A DNA stretch of 64,000 nucleotides from Apodemus sylvaticus (lineage: Eukaryota > Chordata > Mammalia > Rodentia > Muridae): the NCBI RefSeq assembly GCF_947179515.1, contig NC_067472.1:168597275-168661274 (forward strand), read 5' to 3'. A program made the position numbers and the translations under genes. Below the pieces are notes generated by a model. The model did no database searches. It was not told the origin of the DNA and saw only the letters and a list, made by a program, of their open reading frames with translations. Shown one piece after another: positions 55,301-61,300 of this stretch (position 1 is its first letter; every line of letters begins with the position of its first letter).

Positions 55301-58300
55301 GACCCTTTGACCCCTGTGTTCTGATGTCTGGCAGGGGTGCCGTGATAGAAGGGTCAGGAGAGGGGAGCAAGCGTTCCTAGCATGAGACTTGCCTAAGCCC
55401 TGGGTGGCTCTGATGGCCTCAGTCAGGAGCAAGCAGCTTCAGTCTTGCTATACCAAGCAGGACCAGAGCCATGGCCAGAAGCCTGGGACACGTGGGGTAA
55501 AACTCCAGGGTGGGTGACATAAAGCAGTTCATGGTGACCCTGCCAGATGCAGCTTGTGTGGAATTTGGCACCCCGGTCTGGGAATGTAGCCATATTAATT
55601 CCAACTATGGCCTAGACCTATCTCCGCCCAGGGCCAGGATTATGTATCTTTCCGTTCTCTAAGACCTTTAATTTTCTTTCTAAATCTTATTATACTATCT
55701 CCAGGCCCCATAAAATACTCATCTTTTGTCTTACTAAATTTCATCAATATTTGATTATGAAAATGCCACAGTTAATATCTGTACTGTGATTAGACATTCA
55801 AGATGGCTTGGTATTTAGAAATCAGGCTGCCGGCATAAATCTGAGTGAAGTCAATTTATGACATCACTGGAGCCAGCTCAGGTCTCTCTAGCAAGGGCCC
55901 TTGGAAGCAAGACTGTGGCAGCAACATGAGCTTGGGGTGCTGGCCAGCACACCCCCTTACACAGCACCAGTGATATTCCTGACACACGTGTGCATTTTGA
56001 CCTGGGATTGTAGCATCCCACAGCAGTGAGCAGGCTTAGGCTACGGCTCCTGCAGGACCCCTTCCCACTCTGTTAGGATCTCAGAGATCCTAGGACTGTG
56101 GCCTCAATGTCCCAGGCTGAGTCTCTGGCTTGAAGTCCTGTCCAATATTTTGACATTGTGACATTGTGACACAGCATTGATATCTACAAAGGTCCCATAC
56201 AATTGAGTTACAAAAGCCTTTCAAAAATAATATATTGTTTTAAGTAAGTTTATGGTTCTGTGTCAGGCTGTGTTTGTAGCTATCCTTGCTGCAAGTTAGA
56301 GGCTGGACTCTGGGAGAGTCTCATAGCATTAGACTGCTGATTCTGCCCATTATAGTCTCTATTAGAACTCGGCTAAAGGAAACAGCATATTTCCTACACC
56401 AGTGCACGGATGTGTGTGTGTTTGTGTGTATGTGTGTACACACACACATACATAGATTTTACTGGAAAAATAATAAGCACAAATAGTGCATATGTTCTCC
56501 AAACATAAATAGCTATGGAAATGTAAATGAGCTGGAATGGTCCACACACACAAATCTCATTCCTTGGCAGTTACTCTTAGTGACGAGGTCAGGCTAAAGT
56601 CCCCATTATTGGTTTCATTGTCATGCTAGAAACAGCTGGTATTTTGGTTTCTGTTCTCACTTCCCCAAGAGAACAGTTATTAGTCGGTCGATAGAATTTT
56701 TCCTCTCAGCCTCGATGGAAACAGATATTTACTATGAGTATAACTGATGATTAATAGGACAACACACGCACATCACTCACATCAACTCTGAAAACCCATC
56801 ATCACCCTGTCCAGAGCCACTGGACACGGTGTTTCTCAGTAGCTGGAGCTAAGGATTATAAAGGTGTATCCATAGCCATTAGAGTCAGAAGTCAGACCCC
56901 CTTATCTGAAAGGAGAGATTTCATGTAATTGTTCTCAGTTCAATGCCACCAGTTCAAGGAGGCCCAGTCTATGCAGGGCCTGGAGGAGTCCTGATTCAGT
57001 CCAGGAGCCTTCACAAGAACTACTTGAGTGAGCTGAGGCTGGGGAGAGATGGCTCAGTGGGTAAAGCACTTGTCTCCCAAGTGTAAGGTCCTGAGTTCAG
57101 ATCCCAGAATCCACATAAAAACTTGGGCATACTAGCATGCTTACAAGCTCTCCTAGCCCAGCATGGAAGGCAGATTCATGGGCAGTTAAGTTATCTGTAC
57201 AGGGGGTGCAGTTGCTGGCCGCGGTGGCGGCGGGGGTAGGGTGGGTGGGGTGGGGGGGGTGCTCTGTGGCAGTTTGCCCATCTCCATCTGTCAACAGATT
57301 CCCTTACTGAGGATGAGACAGGAGTTGTCACTGCCCTTCTCAGAAGCACACTCTGGCTGTGAAATCTTGACATTACTGTAGGTTTGGTTTTTGCTTTGTA
57401 AACAGTAGAATGGACATTCCTATTATGGTGGCCCCTGAGGGCGCCGTGACCTTATTCAAGCCATGACCTTGTTCAAGCAGGCTGCCACTAAGTAGACCCC
57501 TCTGGCTCCCTTGCCGTCTGAACCTACAGCATGGTGTGAGCATTTGATCTGAGCTGAGCTAGGGGCCTGGTGAGCAGGGGAGGCCATGAAGTGAGCAGAG
57601 ACAAAGCAAGGAGAATCTCCTCCTTGAGATGCCGTGGGCCGCTCTAGACATGGCTCCCAGAGGCGAGCACTTCCAACGCACGTTAGCCATTGTTGGAGAT
57701 GTGGTTGTCTTTAGTTGGCGCAAGATGAGCACATCCAAGGTCTGTGGCACTTCGTACCCGAGGTTGACACGTGTTGACTTTCTCTGCTTCCTGTTCTGAG
57801 TGCCGGCTCTGTGCTCTCTGCTGTGTGACAGGACTGATCTCCCGCCTGCTGTGTTCCTTTGCCCCCTGATTATCTGAGCTCAGTGGAAAACTGGGACCTG
57901 GAGGATGCAGGTCTGAGACTGCATCACTTCCTAGATGTCTGACTTTGTGGAAGGGATTGCACCTCTTTGAGTTTGTGACTTCCATCTGACCCTGCATCTC
58001 CCAATCCCAGAATCTTCAGATAATTCTCCAGTTTAGAAAGAACCCTGGCTCTGGACTCTCTAAGTAATAAAAGTGTAGAGCATCCCGTGTGCCTAGCTTC
58101 AGGCCTCACACATAGACCATGACAGATGACCTATGCATATCACTCAGACTTTCTAGAATCTCCCAGGATGCATCTCTGGCATCTGAACAGTATCCATTTT
58201 TCTCCTTCACAGCCAGGGAAGGCAAGTACCCAGGTCCTATGAAGTAAACACAATGCCTTTTATTAGGAAGAACTTAGAGATCTCCAAATCTCTTTCATAC

Positions 58301-61300
58301 GTGGTATTTCATGGGCACTGACTGGAGACCTGGATCAGCTGTTTCTCCCACTTTAGAGATGTAGGGAGTCCAGGTCTAGACCGGTTACAGAGCTTAGCCA
58401 ACAGGTCACACAGCTAGTCAGTGAACCAGTAAGCCAGTGTGTCTCCCACTCTGCAATGGGTACCCGTGGCCTGCCTGACCTCAGCCTGAGGTGTGACTCC
58501 CAGCATGGTAGGACAGAGCTGGGAGGGTGGCTCACTGTGGCAGGGCACCTTGTCCTGTCTGAGAACTGGATGTCCTATTTGCTGTCCTGCGTTATCCCCA
58601 ATGCCACCTAATCACCCTTACCACACGCGCAATGCTCCGTCTGCCCAGAAAGCAAAAGAGAAGAAGAAAGCCAAGTACGACAGCCTGCAGGACCTGAGGA
58701 AGAACAAGAAGGAGCTCGAGTTTGAGCGAAAGCTCTACAAAGAGAAGGAGGAGATGCTGGAGAAGGAGAAGCAGCTGAAGATCAACCGGTTGGCCCAGGA
58801 GGTGTGTGCACTGTCCCAGACACAGCTCTTTCTCCCAACAATCTTCCAAGGCCCAGTTTGGGATCCTTCTCCACAGGTGGGGTGTAAAGACAGGTCCTTC
58901 CTCCCTCCCAGTCCGGAGAGTGAGGCTGTCCCACCTACCCAGGGTCTTCTGAGGCCAACTCTAGCTTAAGTGCATGTTTAAGATTAACACTAGTCTCCTG
59001 GTTTAGGGACTGGGTCTGAGGCTAGCCTCCCTGTCCTGACTAGGTCTCAGGTTAGGCACTGATACATGAATCTGCCACCTTTACTCTAACCTATGAGGGT
59101 ATAACTATGGCAACACCTTTCCATCTTGGGTATGGCAAGGAGAGGGTCTTCTGGCTCTCGGTCTATCTCAGGTTAACCCCTCTGCCTCTCTTGAAAGTTT
59201 ATTAAGCGTTCCAGTCGCCTGCCTCATCCAGGGTACTTTCCCTACCAAGTCCAGCCAAGCTGGCTTGGCTTTTGGTGCATGGTCTAACCTTTTAGTGTAG
59301 ATGTCAAGTCTGAAACTCTCTTCAGTACAGGCTTAGGGTCTGAGACTGCTTCCACCAACACAGTACGTCTGAGGCTGGACCTCTATCTATAACCTGTAAC
59401 CTGGGAATGTATCTCAGACTAATCGTGTCCACAGCAACCTCACAGCCGCAGCAGTTTCTGTGTCTTGAGATTGTTGGCCCCGCCTTCCTGACTGCAGGCA
59501 ATACCCTTTCTGCTGCTCTGTAATGTTCCCATGACTCACAGTGCCAGGCTGATTAGATTATAAAACCAGAGAAGTCCTGGGAAATGTGAAGCCTATTAGG
59601 TCTGGCATCCCAAATAGATTAACTTCAAGATGAAGAATAAGGTTGAACTTGCACTTCTAAGGACAGGGCAGCCTTGCGGCGAAATAAGAGTAAAGTTAAA
59701 CCCGTGGGCGGGGGGGGGGGGGGGGGAGTAGCTAGGAAAGAACTCAAGAGCCTCGGGGTTATGTGAATCCTGGGAGCCAGCATTGCCAGGCAATGTGTGT
59801 GGAACCCTGTGTGTTGCTGCCCATGTGATTCAGCGTGCCCTTTGTCCTCTCCACGGGTCCTGGGTCCCAGGTGTCTGAGACTGAGCGGGAAGACCTTGAG
59901 GAATCGGAAAAGACTCAGTATTGGGTGGAGAGGCTCTGTCAGACTCGCCTCGAGCAGATTTCCTCTGCCGAGAATGAGATCACTGAGGTAACAGAGATTT
60001 CTCTTCACGTGGCTCCTCCTGTCAGTCACCTTCGCAGTAATACTCTCTGGGGACAGTGGGAGGCGTGATGGTCTTTGGTGATCACCGGTCACAGTGGTGG
60101 ACATTTCACTGTCTACAGCCCAGACATGACAGCTGCTGTCACCTCCTGTCATGAGGAAGGGAGATGAGTCTGTTTGGATGAATTTATCTTCTGGGTGACC
60201 ACAGGTTCCTTCTGTCCCAAGACAGTCCCCACTGGGCCTGTTGTCCCTGCTATAGTTACCAAGGGTCCCCCTTACATCTCAAACGTGTCCCACTTCAGAG
60301 GGTAAATGATCTGGCCACGCCCAGATGGCATAGCTCAAACCTCTCTTGTCCCTCCCAGTCCCGCTGGCTATGCTGGGCAGCTGGGTGGTGGCGCCTATGG
60401 CTCTGGTTTGCGTGATGGGGACCCAGCAGCAGAATAAAAAGAGCAGAACATTTCTGTTGCTATGCTGTGGGGTTAATAATGACAGCACTTCTTCACCCCC
60501 AGATGACCACAGGGCCCCCACCTCCCCCACCTTCTGTGTCTCCTCTGGCTCCTCCCTTGAGACGATTCGCTGGTGGGATCCACCTCCACACCACCGACCT
60601 GGATGACATCCCCCTGGATATGTTCTACTATCCCCCCAAGACCCCCTCAGCACTGCCTGTGATGCCCCACCCTCCACCACCCATCAACCCACCTTCCAAG
60701 GTCCCCGCCCCTCCTGTACTTCCCTCACCAGGCCACGTGAGCAGTTCATCCTCACCATGGGTGCAACGCACTCCACCCCCAATTCCCATTCCTCCCCCTC
60801 CGTCTATTCCCACCCAAGACCTCACTCCTACCCGCCCACTGCCCTCAGCACTGGAAGAGGCCCTGGGCAACCACCCCTTCCGCACCGGGGACCCAGGCCA
60901 TCCAGCAGATGACTGGGAGGCAAACGCCCACAGTGGGAAGCCCTCCAGCTCCCCCACCACTGAGCGGAGCTTCCCACCCGCCCCGAAGGTACCATCTTAC
61001 TCTGCATGTTGGGCTTGCAAACAAAGTGGGGCGTGGGTGGGTGCTGTTTCCCATGCCCTCCGCTGCCACGGTGAGCGGGGATGGGGGGAAGCAGCATCTT
61101 GCCCTGTTTCCCAGCTGTGACGTGCTGCCCCGCATGGGTGTGCTCTCTGCTGTTTGTCGAAGCCCTGTATTTACATGGGGAATTGCTGTGACCGTGAAAT
61201 GAGCAACAGTTTCTCAGGTCAGCCTCTGATGACGTTAGCTCCTGAGCTGGTGAAAGTTGGTGAACTGCAGTGCAGTGCTCTCTGGTTGTGTGGAATAGTC

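Larger units (their letters stand above)
55206..58648 (+). other. Ush1c intron (3.4 kb)
   Basis: Largely unique sequence: AT-rich unique blocks at 55,680-55,880 and 56,540-56,780, a B3-like SINE (57,037-57,190), a G-rich tract (57,222-57,260) and a reverse MIR-like segment (58,340-58,450). No exon is seen. Confidence 0.6.

Noticed and set aside
60628..60960. Antisense Gly-rich frames opposite the PST exon
   Set aside because: Shadow of the proline-rich harmonin-b exon; the plus-strand frame has splice sites and known residues.
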